From CAZJFC01 sp964545245 (GTDB lineage Bacteria; Pseudomonadota; Alphaproteobacteria; Rickettsiales; 21-14-0-20-44-7), in assembly GCA_964545245.1 (NCBI GenBank), contig CAZJFC010000001.1:1-64000 (forward strand): a DNA stretch of 64,000 nucleotides, written 5' to 3'. Made by a program: the position numbers and the translations under genes. The notes below the pieces were generated by a model. It ran no database searches, had not been told where the DNA came from, and worked only from the letters and a program-made list of their open reading frames with translations. Numbering within the stretch: position 1 is the first letter of the stretch; each line of letters starts with the position of its first letter. Shown in pieces: positions 46,419 through 55,592 of this stretch.

Positions 46419-47231
46419 ATGAAAACCCTGCCTGCTCTGGAATGGTATGTTGAGGCAGGTGTAACCAGCCTGCTTGCCGAGGAGCCGCGCAACTTTTTTG
46501 CTGAAAAGCATCCGGCTGCCCAGCAACCAGCCGTGCGGGCAACCAATACGAGTGTGGAAATGCCGAAAACCCCTTCCGTAAAACCTGCCGCTCCTGCTTC
46601 AGTATCAGCCTCGCTTTCCGAGGCGATTGTCCGCGCAAGGGATGAGGCGGATAAAGCAAAAACCCTTGAAGAGCTGCGCGAGGCAGTACAAAAATTCGAT
46701 GGTTGCGCGCTTAAGAAAACCGCGAACAAGACTGTTTTCAGTGATGGCAACCCCGAAACCCGCGTTATGCTGATTGGCGAAGCCCCCGGCGCGGATGAGG
46801 ACAGGGAGGGGATTCCTTTCTGCGGCATGAGCGGGCAGTTGTTGGATAAAGTATTGTTATCAATTGGCCGCGACCGCAAAACCGGATTTTATATCACCAA
46901 CACGATTTTCTGGCGTCCGCCGGGCAACCGCAAGCCCACCCCGGAAGAGCTTGCCATGTGTGAGCCATTCCTTGAAAAGCATATAGCGCTGGTTAACCCG
47001 AAAATTCTTCTTCTGGTGGGCGCGACGGCGGTTCAGGCAGTGCTGAAAAACAATGATTCCATGGGCAGGCTGCGCGGCAAGGGCTTTACCTACCGCAACC
47101 GTTATATGGAACAGGATACCCAGGTTATGGTGACTTACCACCCTTCATTCCTGCTGCGCTCGCCGCTTAATAAACGTCAGGCATGGGAAGATATGCTGTT
47201 GTTCAATGAGCGCATAAATCAGTTAAGTTAA
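46419..47231 (+). CDS. Uracil-DNA glycosylase, family 4-like
   Basis: Removes uracil from DNA. After an unconserved N-terminal stretch (about residues 1-90) comes the core with MLIGEAPGADEDREGIPFCG (motif A), NTIFWRPPGNRKPTPEE and YHPSFLLRSPLNKRQAWEDM (motif B), of the iron-sulfur-containing bacterial/archaeal type. An FDGCALKKTANKTVFSDGN segment holds one Cys of the expected cluster set. In many alphaproteobacteria this is the only UDG-like protein. Not the E. coli Ung family. Confidence 0.92.
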   Translation: MKTLPALEWYVEAGVTSLLAEEPRNFFAEKHPAAQQPAVRATNTSVEMPKTPSVKPAAPASVSASLSEAIVRARDEADKAKTLEELREAVQKFDGCALKKTANKTVFSDGNPETRVMLIGEAPGADEDREGIPFCGMSGQLLDKVLLSIGRDRKTGFYITNTIFWRPPGNRKPTPEELAMCEPFLEKHIALVNPKILLLVGATAVQAVLKNNDSMGRLRGKGFTYRNRYMEQDTQVMVTYHPSFLLRSPLNKRQAWEDMLLFNERINQLS

Positions 47232-47276
47232 TAAACTTACGGAAAACTTATCCGTAATTGGATATGATGGATAATT

Positions 47277-47978
47277 ATGAGTGAACTGATTACCGCTTCT
47301 TTCCAATCCCTCCGTTCGTTATTTGTGCCGGGGATGCTTGGCATCTTTATCTATAGCCTGCTGATAACGATTCTGGTGCTGGCGGGCTTTATCGCTGTAG
47401 TGACTTACCTAACTGTGGCCGTTCCTGCTTGGTTTGGCTATGAGATAGCTTCCTATTTTTCGGTTTTCGGGTTCTTCGGCTCCTCGATTATCGCCTTCAT
47501 CCTGTTTCCCGGCATCATGCCGATAATCGTGAATTTCTTTGATGAAAAAATCGCCGGGGCGATTGAGCGCAAGTTTTATCCGCATGCGAAACCGGTTGAG
47601 AACCCGCTGATGAAAGAGCTTGTCCATGACGCAAAATTCAGTTTGAAGGCGGTGCTTATTAACATTGTGCTGCTGCCGGTTTATTTCTTTGTGCCGGTGG
47701 TGAACATATTCATTTTCTATCTGGTGAACGGTTCATTGCTTGGCCGGGAATTCTTCGTGATGGTCGCGAGGCGTTATATGACAATAGAAAAAGCGGAGGA
47801 GATGCGCCGCAAATACCGCACCACTATCCTCTGTGGCGGTGTCGGCCTTACCATCATGGCAACTATCCCGTTACTCAATTTACTCGCCCCCTTCTGGGGC
47901 ATCGCCTTCATGACGCATCTTTTTCACTTCTACCGCAAGATGAAAGTGAGCGATAAAATGATTGATGTGACGCCCTAG
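47277..47978 (+). CDS. EI24/CysZ-like inner-membrane protein
   Basis: The 233-residue protein has about four hydrophobic helices (LGIFIYSLLITILVLAGFIA, IIAFILFPGIMPIIVNFF, AVLINIVLLPVYFFVPVVNI, TILCGGVGLTIMATIPLLNL) and a characteristic loop NGSLLGREFFVMVARRYMT, matching the EI24 family. CysZ, a relative, imports sulfate, but most members are of unknown role. Its stop nearly meets that of the convergent gene at 47980. Confidence 0.85.
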   Translation: MSELITASFQSLRSLFVPGMLGIFIYSLLITILVLAGFIAVVTYLTVAVPAWFGYEIASYFSVFGFFGSSIIAFILFPGIMPIIVNFFDEKIAGAIERKFYPHAKPVENPLMKELVHDAKFSLKAVLINIVLLPVYFFVPVVNIFIFYLVNGSLLGREFFVMVARRYMTIEKAEEMRRKYRTTILCGGVGLTIMATIPLLNLLAPFWGIAFMTHLFHFYRKMKVSDKMIDVTP

Positions 47979-47979
47979 C

Positions 47980-48729
47980 TTATTCGCATTCCAAAGTCGG
48001 GAAATTGCTGGTTTTGCACAGATCAATGATTGCCTTATCAATCCCTTCAGCCTGAATATTATCGGTTATTTCCTTGCGGTATCTTTTTACAAGGCTTTCG
48101 CTGTTCACCAATATATCACCCACCAGCCAGTTATAGCCATCCTGCCTTGCCAGTACATAAGTCAGTTTAGCTTCGGTGGTGTCAAAGGCGAGCGGCATTG
48201 AAATTTCCACGAATGAAAAATTATCCTGCTTCTTTATCTCCCCGTCAATTGTGGCCTGGCAATTGCCCTGGAATTTATACCCGCCATATTTGAACCCAAG
48301 CTGTTCAGAAAGCTTCAGGCTCATAATGGCATTGAACTTTACCCGCGGGGCGCGTTCGGTCACTACCCAGTATTGCGGGATGATGAACCCGAAATCGGGC
48401 AGGGTTGCGCCGAGATGTATTTTCAGCGGGCTATTGTAATTATCCACCAGAAGGTAATGCTCGGTAAGGGAATCCTCCAGTTTCAGGCAATGCTGGATCG
48501 CAGGCAGGGTCGGGATTTCCTCAATCTGTTCCTTGACTAATTCCTCTTTTGTTTTTTCCTTTTTTTCCGGTTCTTTCTTTTCCTGAATAATATCAATGAG
48601 TTGTGATTCCGGCTTTTCCGGCTCTGCCCCACGGATGATTTTTACCCCGGAAGCGGCAGAAAATGGCGCGGAAACTCCCCAAGTAATGATTGAAAAACTC
48701 GCGATAATGAAGAATAATGCGCTTCTCAT
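47980..48729 (-). CDS. Secreted protein with a possible MlaC-like C-terminus
   Basis: 249 residues with an N-terminal signal peptide (about residues 1-25), a Lys/Glu-rich linker ([20 protein letters not shown]) and a folded remainder with a Cys near the end. The C-terminal segment [20 protein letters not shown] recalls the Trp...Val...Gly pattern of MlaC (Ttg2D) phospholipid carriers, but the match is weak. Its ATG (48729) overlaps that of divergent dxs by two bases, so its promoter must lie inside the dxs coding region or its true start is further in. Confidence 0.6.
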   Translation of the reverse strand: MRSALFFIIASFSIITWGVSAPFSAASGVKIIRGAEPEKPESQLIDIIQEKKEPEKKEKTKEELVKEQIEEIPTLPAIQHCLKLEDSLTEHYLLVDNYNSPLKIHLGATLPDFGFIIPQYWVVTERAPRVKFNAIMSLKLSEQLGFKYGGYKFQGNCQATIDGEIKKQDNFSFVEISMPLAFDTTEAKLTYVLARQDGYNWLVGDILVNSESLVKRYRKEITDNIQAEGIDKAIIDLCKTSNFPTLECE

Positions 48730-50611
48730 GGCTTATACCATTCTGGATAGGGTTAATGACCCGAAGGATATCAGAGGTTTATCAGTTGCGGAACTGAAAA
48801 CTCTCTCCGATGAGCTGCGTGGCTTTTTAATCGAGGTTGTTTCAAAAACCGGCGGGCATCTGGGAGCCGGGCTTGGCGTGGTCGAGCTTACCGTGGCGCT
48901 CCACCATGTGTTCAACACGCCGGAAGATAAAATAATCTGGGATGTCGGCCACCAGTCATATCCGCATAAGATTCTCACTGGCCGTAAGGACAGGTTGCAT
49001 ACAATCCGTCAGGCACACGGGCTTTCCGGCTTCACCAAGCGCAGCGAAAGCGAGTATGACCCATTCGGCGCGGCGCACAGCTCCACCTCGATTTCCGCCG
49101 GGCTGGGCATGGCGATCGCCCGTGACCTGAAAGGCGGCAACAACGAAGTTATCGCCGTAATCGGCGACGGCGCAATGTCGGCAGGCATGGCGTACGAGGC
49201 AATGAACAACGCCGGGGCGCATAAATCGAAGCTGATTGTCATCCTCAACGACAATGAAATGTCGATTGCCCCGCCGGTTGGCGCAATGAGCAAATATCTT
49301 TCCCGCCTCATTTCTTCCAAGCCGTTCCTCTCCGCGCGCAACTTCGTTAAATCCATGTTGCCGCAACCGCTGGAAGGAATCGCCAAACGTGCCGAGCATC
49401 TTGCACGGGAAATCACTCAGGGCAGCAACATATTTGAAAAACTCGGTTTTTATTATATCGGCCCGGTCGATGGGCATGACCTTGCCCAGCTTGTCCCTAT
49501 CCTGCAATCCATCCGCGATAACGGCGAGGACAGGCCATACCTCATTCACGTGCTCACCAAAAAGGGCAAGGGCTACGCCCCGGCGGAAAAATCGGACGAT
49601 AAATATCACGGCGTGGTGAAGTTCGATGTCGAAACCGGCGAGCAGAAAAAATCCGCGCCTAAAGCGCCGAGCTATACCAAAGTTTTTGCCGAAGCTTTGA
49701 TTAAGGAAGCTGCGGCTGATGACAAGATCGTGGCAATAACCGCCGCAATGCCGGACGGCACCGGGCTTGATCTGTTCGGTAAACAATTTCCTGACAGAAC
49801 ATTCGATGTCGGTATCGCAGAGCAGCACGCCGTAACTTTCGCGGCGGGCATGGCGACGGAAGGATACAAGCCTTTCGCGGCGATTTATTCAACCTTCCTC
49901 CAGCGCGCCTATGACCAGGTGGTGCATGATGTCGCCATCCAGAGCCTGCCAGTCCGTTTCGCGATTGACCGCGCCGGGCTGGTGGGTGCAGACGGTTCAA
50001 CCCATGCCGGAAGCTTTGATGTTACCTATCTTGCCACTTTACCGAATTTCATCGTGATGGCGGCAAGTGACGAAGCCGAGCTTATGCACATGGTGGCAAC
50101 CGCCGCGCAAATCAATTACCAGCCCAGCGCCTTCCGTTACCCGCGCGGTGAGGGTATCGGCGTGAAACTGCCGGAAAAAGGTATTCCTCTCGAAATCGGC
50201 AAAGGCCGCATTATGCGCGAAGGCAAGGGGGATGTTGCGATACTTTCTTTCGGCACGCGCCTGCAGGAAGCGCTCAAAGCCGCCGAGCAGCTTGACGCAA
50301 CCGTGGCCGATGCCCGTTTCTGCAAACCTCTGGACAAGGATCTGATACGCCAACTCGCCACCCGCCACTCGCTACTGGCTACAATTGAAGAAGGCTCTAT
50401 CGGCGGTTTTTCCGCGCATGTTATGGAATTCCTCGCCGAAGAAAACCTGCTTCAGGGACTTAAATTTGTGCCGCTTCACCTGCCGGACAACTTCCAGGAT
50501 CAGGATGCGCCATATAATATGTATTCCGAAGCCGGGCTTAATGCCGAGCAGATAATCACCCGGCTGAAAAGAAAAACTGCGTTGAAAAATAAATCCAAAG
50601 TGGCTATATAA
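48728..50611 (+). CDS. dxs: 1-deoxy-D-xylulose-5-phosphate synthase
   Basis: Thiamine-diphosphate enzyme that joins pyruvate and glyceraldehyde-3-phosphate, the first step of the non-mevalonate pathway. The 627-residue product (about 620 in E. coli) has [39 protein letters not shown], the ThDP-binding [20 protein letters not shown] with [29 protein letters not shown] and [20 protein letters not shown] start at the ATG at 48728; an ATG at 48707 is possible. No good ribosome site is visible for either. The start codon overlaps that of the divergent 47980 gene. Confidence 0.97.
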   Translation: MAYTILDRVNDPKDIRGLSVAELKTLSDELRGFLIEVVSKTGGHLGAGLGVVELTVALHHVFNTPEDKIIWDVGHQSYPHKILTGRKDRLHTIRQAHGLSGFTKRSESEYDPFGAAHSSTSISAGLGMAIARDLKGGNNEVIAVIGDGAMSAGMAYEAMNNAGAHKSKLIVILNDNEMSIAPPVGAMSKYLSRLISSKPFLSARNFVKSMLPQPLEGIAKRAEHLAREITQGSNIFEKLGFYYIGPVDGHDLAQLVPILQSIRDNGEDRPYLIHVLTKKGKGYAPAEKSDDKYHGVVKFDVETGEQKKSAPKAPSYTKVFAEALIKEAAADDKIVAITAAMPDGTGLDLFGKQFPDRTFDVGIAEQHAVTFAAGMATEGYKPFAAIYSTFLQRAYDQVVHDVAIQSLPVRFAIDRAGLVGADGSTHAGSFDVTYLATLPNFIVMAASDEAELMHMVATAAQINYQPSAFRYPRGEGIGVKLPEKGIPLEIGKGRIMREGKGDVAILSFGTRLQEALKAAEQLDATVADARFCKPLDKDLIRQLATRHSLLATIEEGSIGGFSAHVMEFLAEENLLQGLKFVPLHLPDNFQDQDAPYNMYSEAGLNAEQIITRLKRKTALKNKSKVAI

Positions 50612-50628
50612 TACACCTATATGGTGTA
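50582..50628 (+). promoter_or_regulatory. higBA promoter with a palindromic operator
   Basis: TTGAAA at 50582-50587 and TATAAT at 50607-50612 lie 19 bases apart; the -10 overlaps the dxs stop codon. An inverted repeat TACACC/GGTGTA with a five-base gap (50612-50628) covers the predicted transcription start. This placement fits autorepression by HigA, as is usual for this family. Confidence 0.6.
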
Positions 50629-50671
50629 ACATATGATATTACGCTTGACATAATACCTTTGCCATGATAAC

Positions 50672-50953
50672 ATGATTAAGACCTTTAGATGTAAGGATAC
50701 TCAAAAACTCTATAATGGTGAAAGGGTCAGGGTTTTTAAGTCAATTGAAAGGGTGGCGCAGCGTAAATTGGCAATGCTGGCGGCGGTTACTTCCCTTGAA
50801 GATTTAAAATCTCCTCCCGGTAATCGTTCGGAGGCTTTGAAGGGAGATCGTAAAGGACAGTATAGTATAAGGGTTAACGACCAATACAGGTTATGCTTTA
50901 TCTGGAATAGTGATGGGGCATATCAGGTGGAGATAACGGATTATCATGACTAA
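50672..50953 (+). CDS. higB: HigB-type mRNA interferase toxin
   Basis: The 93-residue product has the RelE/HigB fold and its typical motifs: MIKTFRCKDTQKLYNGERV, LEDLKSPPGNRSEALKGDRK and GQYSIRVNDQYRLCFIW. HigB cuts mRNA on the ribosome. In the Hig order the toxin comes first, and its last codons overlap the antitoxin start by eight bases. Its ATG overlaps another possible promoter sequence (TTGACA at 50645-50650). Confidence 0.93.
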   Translation: MIKTFRCKDTQKLYNGERVRVFKSIERVAQRKLAMLAAVTSLEDLKSPPGNRSEALKGDRKGQYSIRVNDQYRLCFIWNSDGAYQVEITDYHD

Positions 50954-51248
50954 ACTAAAACCAGTTCCGCCCGGTGAAATCCTTCTTGAGGAATTCATGA
51001 AGCCTCATGGCATTAGCCAGAACAAACTGGCGCGTGATATTGATGTGCCTCCGGGAAGAATTAACCAGATTATAAAATCCACACGCAGCATAACAGTTGA
51101 AACTGCGCTTAAGCTGGGTAAATATTTTGGGACATCACCTGAATTCTGGCTTAATTTACAGAATCATTATGATTTGCGGATAGCCGAGAAAACTTATTGG
51201 CCGCGGATGATAAAGTTAATCAGGCCAATAAAACCGGAAGTAGCATAA
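50946..51248 (+). CDS. higA: HigA antitoxin
   Basis: The 100-residue product is an XRE-type antitoxin: PPGEILLEEFMKPHGISQNK, LARDIDVPPGRINQIIKSTR as the helix-turn-helix and FWLNLQNHYDLRIAEKTYWP at the end. It binds HigB and represses the operon. The full toxin-antitoxin pair appears intact and is likely functional. It is inserted between dxs and dprA. Confidence 0.93.
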   Translation: MTKLKPVPPGEILLEEFMKPHGISQNKLARDIDVPPGRINQIIKSTRSITVETALKLGKYFGTSPEFWLNLQNHYDLRIAEKTYWPRMIKLIRPIKPEVA

Positions 51249-51250
51249 TA

Positions 51251-52321
51251 ATGCCAAATGAGGTAACCAGCGCCATCCAGCTTATCCGTTCCGAAGGGGT
51301 GGGGCCGCGTACTTATTATTCATTGCTGCGTAAATTTGGTTCAACTGAAGCCGCCCTTGCCCAGCTTCCCCCGGAAAAACTATACCCCAAAGAAAAGGCG
51401 GAAGGGGAGATTGCCGTTGCGGAAAAACACAACATAGGCATAATCCTCCATACCGATTCACAATACCCGCTGCCGCTGGCAAACACCTATGACCCGCCGC
51501 CAGTGTTGTTTTACAAAGGCAATATCAACCTCCTCCCGCGTGATTCGATTAGCTTCGTCGGCACCCGCAACGCTTCTGCCAATGGTTGCGCGGTGGCACG
51601 CAAACTTGCTGCGGAAGTGGGGCAGGCGGGGTTTGTTGTGGTTTCCGGCCTTGCCCGCGGGATTGACGCAGAAGCCCATAAAGCCTCTCTCGAAACCGGC
51701 ACAGTTGCCGTTGTCGCCGGCGGGCTGGATGAATGCTACCCGCCTGAAAACGCAAAACTATTCGATAAAATCGCAGAAGGCGGGCTGATAATTTCTGAAC
51801 ACCAGATTGGTGTCAGGCCGCTCCAGCGCCATTTCCCGCAGCGTAACCGCATAATTGCAGGTCTGGCGAAAGCTGTGGTGGTGGTTGAGGCCGCTCGCCG
51901 TTCCGGTTCACTGATAACCGCCGAACTTGCCGTGCGCGAGGGGCGTGAGGTGTTCGCGGTTCCCGGCAGCCCGCTCGACCCGCGCTATTCCGGCACGAAT
52001 TACCTTATCAAATCCGGCGCGCAGCTCGTGGAGGATGCGCAGGATATAATCCAGAACCTTGGCCATGTCGGGCAACTTCGCCTGCTTGAAAACCTTGCGC
52101 CATATGAACCCGAAGAAGAGGATGAAACTCTGGCAATTATTACGCCGGATAATTACCGCGAAAAGATTACCTCAATGCTCTCCTCATCCCCGGTCACGGT
52201 GGATGAAATTGCGTCTGCCGCATCTGCGCCTGTTTCGGTGGTCAATGAAGTCCTGCTTGAGCTGGAACTGGAAGGAAAGCTCAGCCGCCAATATGGCAAT
52301 AAGGTGAGTCTGGCGGCATGA
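51251..52321 (+). CDS. dprA: DNA processing protein DprA
   Basis: Protects incoming single-stranded DNA and loads RecA during transformation. The 356-residue product (ATG at 51251) has the Rossmann-like core with ISFVGTRNASANGCAVARKL, FVVVSGLARGIDAEAHKASL, VAGGLDECYPPENAKLF, FPQRNRIIAGLAKAVVVVEA and RSGSLITAELAVREGREVFA. A C-terminal winged-helix follows (TVDEIASAASAPVSVVNEVL). It starts two bases after higA stops and overlaps the cation transporter gene by four bases. Confidence 0.95.
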   Translation: MPNEVTSAIQLIRSEGVGPRTYYSLLRKFGSTEAALAQLPPEKLYPKEKAEGEIAVAEKHNIGIILHTDSQYPLPLANTYDPPPVLFYKGNINLLPRDSISFVGTRNASANGCAVARKLAAEVGQAGFVVVSGLARGIDAEAHKASLETGTVAVVAGGLDECYPPENAKLFDKIAEGGLIISEHQIGVRPLQRHFPQRNRIIAGLAKAVVVVEAARRSGSLITAELAVREGREVFAVPGSPLDPRYSGTNYLIKSGAQLVEDAQDIIQNLGHVGQLRLLENLAPYEPEEEDETLAIITPDNYREKITSMLSSSPVTVDEIASAASAPVSVVNEVLLELELEGKLSRQYGNKVSLAA

Positions 52322-53196
52322 GCGGAGAGCATAAACAATGCGGCCATTCCCACGCGCCATCAAGCTTTGGCAGGGCATTTCTGATTGGTATAATTCTGAA
52401 TACGGGCTTTATCATCGCCGAAGTAATTTACGGCATATACTCAAACTCCCTCGCCCTGCTTGCCGATGCGGGACATAATGCGAGTGATGTGCTGGCGTTG
52501 TTGCTGGCATGGGGCGCGGTTTACCTTTCCGGCAGGAAGCCGACGGCAAGATATACTTACGGGTTAAAATCAAGCACCATACTCGCCGCGCTGGTCAATG
52601 CGGTAACACTCCTGGCGGCGATTGGCTACATCACCTATGAAGCTGTCGGGCGGCTCTTAACCCCTGCTATAGTTGAAAGTAAAACGGTTATCTATGTCGC
52701 ATTGCTGGGGTTCCTTATCAACGGTTTTACTGCCTATATGTTCATGCGTGGCCGCAAGCATGACCTGAACATCCGCGGCGCTTACCTGCATATGTTCGCC
52801 GATGCGGCGATTTCCCTTGGGGTTGCGGTTGCCGGCGTGTTTATCCTGTTCACCGGGTGGAACTGGCTTGACCCGGCAATAAGCCTGCTGATCGTGGTGG
52901 TTATATTCATTGGCACATGGGCGTTGCTGCGTGATTCCGTGAATTTGGCTTTAATGGCGGTTCCGGCGGGTATGGATGCAGGGAAGGTGAATGGCTACCT
53001 GCTTGCCCAACCGGGTGTAAAAGCCGTGCTCAAACTTCATATCTGGGCGGTCAGCACCAATGAGAACGCGCTGGTCGCCCATCTCTTAGTGCCTAGTGGC
53101 GCGGATGACCAATTCCTTGCTGAACTTGCCCACGGCCTTGAGCGTGATTTCAATATCGCCAATGCCACAATTCAGGTAATGCGCAAAGCAGGCTAG
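52318..53196 (+). CDS. Cation diffusion facilitator (zinc/cobalt efflux)
   Basis: The 292-residue product has six membrane helices and the two metal sites of CDF transporters: LLADAGHNASDVLAL (Asp50, His53, Asp57) and HMFADAAISLGVAV in helix five. A His-rich N-terminus (KQCGHSHAP) and a C-terminal cytoplasmic ferredoxin-like domain (GVKAVLKLHIWAVSTNENAL) complete it. It expels zinc or a similar ion in exchange for protons. CzcD/ZitB subgroup. Its stop codon overlaps that of the convergent gene at 53193. Confidence 0.94.
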   Translation: MSGEHKQCGHSHAPSSFGRAFLIGIILNTGFIIAEVIYGIYSNSLALLADAGHNASDVLALLLAWGAVYLSGRKPTARYTYGLKSSTILAALVNAVTLLAAIGYITYEAVGRLLTPAIVESKTVIYVALLGFLINGFTAYMFMRGRKHDLNIRGAYLHMFADAAISLGVAVAGVFILFTGWNWLDPAISLLIVVVIFIGTWALLRDSVNLALMAVPAGMDAGKVNGYLLAQPGVKAVLKLHIWAVSTNENALVAHLLVPSGADDQFLAELAHGLERDFNIANATIQVMRKAG

Positions 53197-53840
53197 GCCG
53201 CTTCTTCCGTTCCGCTTGCGCCGATTCCCCTGCCGCCCTTACCGCCGATTTTTGCCTGTGGTTCAATTTTCCCGGCTTTCCGCAGCGCTTCGCAAAGCTG
53301 GATATAAATATCTTTTACGGTTGTTGTATTCTCCCCGATATCAATACTTTCTCCTTCCAGCCCGAAAATATTTTCAAGGGAACCTGAAATTGCGGTTTGT
53401 AAAGCGGTGATCTGGTCAGTAGGGGAAACACCGTTTTCGGCGTAATGGGTTTCAGGGCGGATGACGACAAAGCCGTCATGGAGTAAATTCTGGTCAGTGC
53501 CGGTTATTTCAGCAATAGTTCCACGCAGGATTTGGTTTATCCCATTTTCTTCCAGCTTTAATTCACCTCTTTTCAGCAAGGCTAATACGGTCTGGCGGAT
53601 AACATCATCAAAGCTGAGGTTATCCCCTTCAATCCTGACGTCATAAGCATTATTTATTCCATTAATCAGCGCCGCCGCTCCTTTTGATGAGTCAGTTCCT
53701 TCTATTGGCTCATTGATAGGGCGGCTTAAAGCTATACAATCCGGGTCAAGCGGGAAGTACGAGCCTTCCGGTTTATATGCGGCGCTGTTGATAGCGAGTT
53801 TTACAAAATCTTCAATTGATCCCCAGGTTGATTTACTCAT
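53193..53840 (-). CDS. Hypothetical protein
   Basis: 215 residues, no recognised family, no signal peptide or membrane segment. Mostly acidic and helical with a Gly/Lys-rich end (AKIGGKGGRGIGASGTEEAA). Short segments repeat a pattern of acidic loops and hydrophobic helices (LSFDDVIRQTVLALLKRGEL). Codon use is like that of its neighbours. It lies beside the 135-bp inverted-repeat element. Confidence 0.5.
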   Translation of the reverse strand: MSKSTWGSIEDFVKLAINSAAYKPEGSYFPLDPDCIALSRPINEPIEGTDSSKGAAALINGINNAYDVRIEGDNLSFDDVIRQTVLALLKRGELKLEENGINQILRGTIAEITGTDQNLLHDGFVVIRPETHYAENGVSPTDQITALQTAISGSLENIFGLEGESIDIGENTTTVKDIYIQLCEALRKAGKIEPQAKIGGKGGRGIGASGTEEAA

Positions 53841-53992
53841 GATGATTACCCTCTGTTATTGTTTATCCCGAAGTAAATAGACCACAAAACCATGTTCATA
53901 GTCAAGAAAGATTAATAACAATTATCAGTTTGGGACAGCCATGTGGGGAGCATAAGCCAACAAAAAAAGGGACTTATATATACCAGCCATAA

Positions 53993-54127
53993 CATGTCAT
54001 TGCGAGCGAACAATGTGAGCGCGGCAATCCAGTCTGGATTGCTTCCTCCTTCGCCACCCGCTGCGCCTGCGCGGCGAGAGGCTTCGGCGGACGCGGTCGT
54101 CAGGCGTTGCCTCCTCGCAATGACATG
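53993..54127. mobile_element. 135-bp MITE-like element with perfect terminal inverted repeats
   Basis: The ends CATGTCATTGCGAG (53993-54006) and CTCGCAATGACATG (54114-54127) are exact reverse complements. An internal hairpin GCAATCCA/TGGATTGC lies at 54024-54042. It has no coding capacity. Sequences with CATTGCGAG ends and an internal GGCAATCC hairpin are known as dispersed elements in many proteobacterial genomes. Weaker complementarity (TTATATATAC/GTATATAAAT) extends outside the perfect repeats. Confidence 0.8.
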
Positions 54128-54150
54128 GCCTAATCAAGTATATAAATCCC

Positions 54151-54178
54151 CAAAAAAAACCCGCCGGGAAGGCGGGTT
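54151..54178 (-). terminator. Intrinsic terminator after rplE
   Basis: On the minus strand AACCCGCC and GGCGGGTT make a perfect eight-pair stem with a five-base loop, followed by TTTTTT. It should end the ribosomal protein transcript. Confidence 0.9.
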
Positions 54179-54199
54179 AAATAGTTTAAGATATCCTGA

Positions 54200-54745
54200 C
54201 TATGCCGCGAATGGGAAGTTGAAGCTTGCGAGAAGTTCTTTTGCTTCCTCATTTGTTTTTGCGGTGGTGCAGATGGTGATATCAAGGCCCTTGATCTTGT
54301 CAATTTTATCATAGTTGATTTCAGGGAAGACGATCTGCTCTTTCAGGCCGAAATTGTAATTGCCGTTGCTGTCGAATTTCTTGTCGGAAAGGCCGCGGAA
54401 GTCACGCACGCGCGGAAGCGCGATGTTAACGAGGCGGTCAAGGAATTCATACATATTGTCCTTGCGCAGGGTGACTTTCACGCCAATCGGCTGGCCTTCA
54501 CGGAGCTTGAAGGTCGCGATCGATTTTTTCGCGCGGGTGACAAGCGGTTTCTGGCCGGCGATTGCGGTAAGCTCATTAACGGCAGCGTCGATGGCTTTGC
54601 TGTCGGCAACTGCGAGTTTGCCCACGCCCATGTTCAGCACGATTTTAGTGATCTGCGGAACCTGCATCGGGTTTTTGTAGTTGAATTTTTCCTGTAACGA
54701 CTTGCGTACGTTGTTTTTATAAAAATCGTATAATCTGGCAGCCAT
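54200..54745 (-). CDS. rplE: 50S ribosomal protein L5
   Basis: Binds 5S rRNA and touches the P-site tRNA. The 181-residue product has [60 protein letters not shown] and [17 protein letters not shown]. It is the last gene of the operon here: a terminator follows, where rpsN, rpsH and rplF would normally continue the spc operon. Confidence 0.98.
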   Translation of the reverse strand: MAARLYDFYKNNVRKSLQEKFNYKNPMQVPQITKIVLNMGVGKLAVADSKAIDAAVNELTAIAGQKPLVTRAKKSIATFKLREGQPIGVKVTLRKDNMYEFLDRLVNIALPRVRDFRGLSDKKFDSNGNYNFGLKEQIVFPEINYDKIDKIKGLDITICTTAKTNEEAKELLASFNFPFAA

Positions 54746-54778
54746 TTTCTTTCTCCTTCAGGTTACACGCCAGCCAAC

Positions 54779-55099
54779 CTAGGCGAGCGCTTCACCCGAT
54801 TTCTTTGCAATTCTTGTTTTTTTGCCGTTTTCCACCTTGTAGCCAACGCGGGTTGCCTTGCCTTCTTTCGGGTCGACGATCGCGAGGTTGGAAATGTGGA
54901 TGGGCAGTTCTTTTTTCACTATACCACCTGCGCCGGCAGCGGAAGGCTTCTGGTGCTTGGTGGCAACATTGATGCCGGAAACAACGGCACGGGCTTCCTC
55001 GCGGAGGATCTTCACGACTTTGCCTTTTTTGCCTTTGTCTTTGCCGGTGGTGACGATAACTTCGTCGCCGGTCTTGATTTTGAGTTTCTGTCTAGACAT
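54779..55099 (-). CDS. rplX: 50S ribosomal protein L24
   Basis: An early assembly protein of the large subunit. The 106-residue product has the KOW motif (IKTGDEVIVTTGKDKGKKGK, VVKILREEARAVVSGINVAT) and the PIHISNLAIVDPKEGKATRV segment. It lies between rplN and rplE as usual. Confidence 0.98.
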   Translation of the reverse strand: MSRQKLKIKTGDEVIVTTGKDKGKKGKVVKILREEARAVVSGINVATKHQKPSAAGAGGIVKKELPIHISNLAIVDPKEGKATRVGYKVENGKKTRIAKKSGEALA

Positions 55100-55148
55100 T
55101 TTCTTTTCCTTTTTTAGGGACTAGTGAAGTTGGAATTTAAAGAATTCC

Positions 55149-55196
55149 CATATTCACATTCTCCCATTTTCCCGGTTTCCCATTTTCCCGTTTTCC
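55149..55196. repeat. Octamer array between rplN and rplX
   Basis: Six consecutive eight-base units fill the spacer just beyond the rplN stop codon: CATATTCA, CATTCTCC, CATTTTCC, CGGTTTCC, CATTTTCC and CGTTTTCC. The last overlaps the stop codon. Consensus on the plus strand is CATTTTCC. Confidence 0.8.
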
Positions 55197-55564
55197 TACA
55201 AAACCTCCGGGGCGAGGGAAACGATTTTCATGAATTTTTTGGCGCGCAGCTCGCGGACGACCGGGCCGAAGATACGTGTGCCGATCGGCTCAAGTTCCTT
55301 GGTGATGAGCACGGCGGCGTTGCGGTCGAAGCGGATGGCGCTGCCGTCAGCGCGGTGTACGTCCTTTTTGGTGCGGACGACAACGGCGCGGTAGACCGTG
55401 CCTTTTTTCACCTTGCCGCGCGGGATGGCTTCCTTCACGGAAACCACGATCAGGTCGCCGACGCTGGCGGTTCTTTTCTTGGCGCCGCCAAGGACCTTGA
55501 TGCACTCAACTTTCCTTGCGCCGGAATTGTCGGCCACGTCGAGTTTTGTTTTAATCTGAATCAT
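55196..55564 (-). CDS. rplN: 50S ribosomal protein L14
   Basis: Sits at the subunit interface. The 122-residue product is canonical: [20 protein letters not shown] at the start, [36 protein letters not shown] and [20 protein letters not shown]. It is followed in the transcript by an octamer array and then rplX. Confidence 0.98.
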   Translation of the reverse strand: MIQIKTKLDVADNSGARKVECIKVLGGAKKRTASVGDLIVVSVKEAIPRGKVKKGTVYRAVVVRTKKDVHRADGSAIRFDRNAAVLITKELEPIGTRIFGPVVRELRAKKFMKIVSLAPEVL

Positions 55565-55592
55565 AAATCACTCCGTATAACTCTAAAGCTGG

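Larger units (their letters stand above)
53841..54199. other. Intergenic region holding a mobile-element remnant and terminator
   Basis: This 359-base gap separates the 53193 gene from rplE. It contains the 135-bp inverted-repeat element (53993-54127) and the rplE terminator (54151-54178). I see no further coding gene. Confidence 0.7.

Noticed and set aside
48956..49828. Minus-strand open frame of 290 codons
   Set aside because: Antisense to dxs, which has all the family motifs in order; no independent support.
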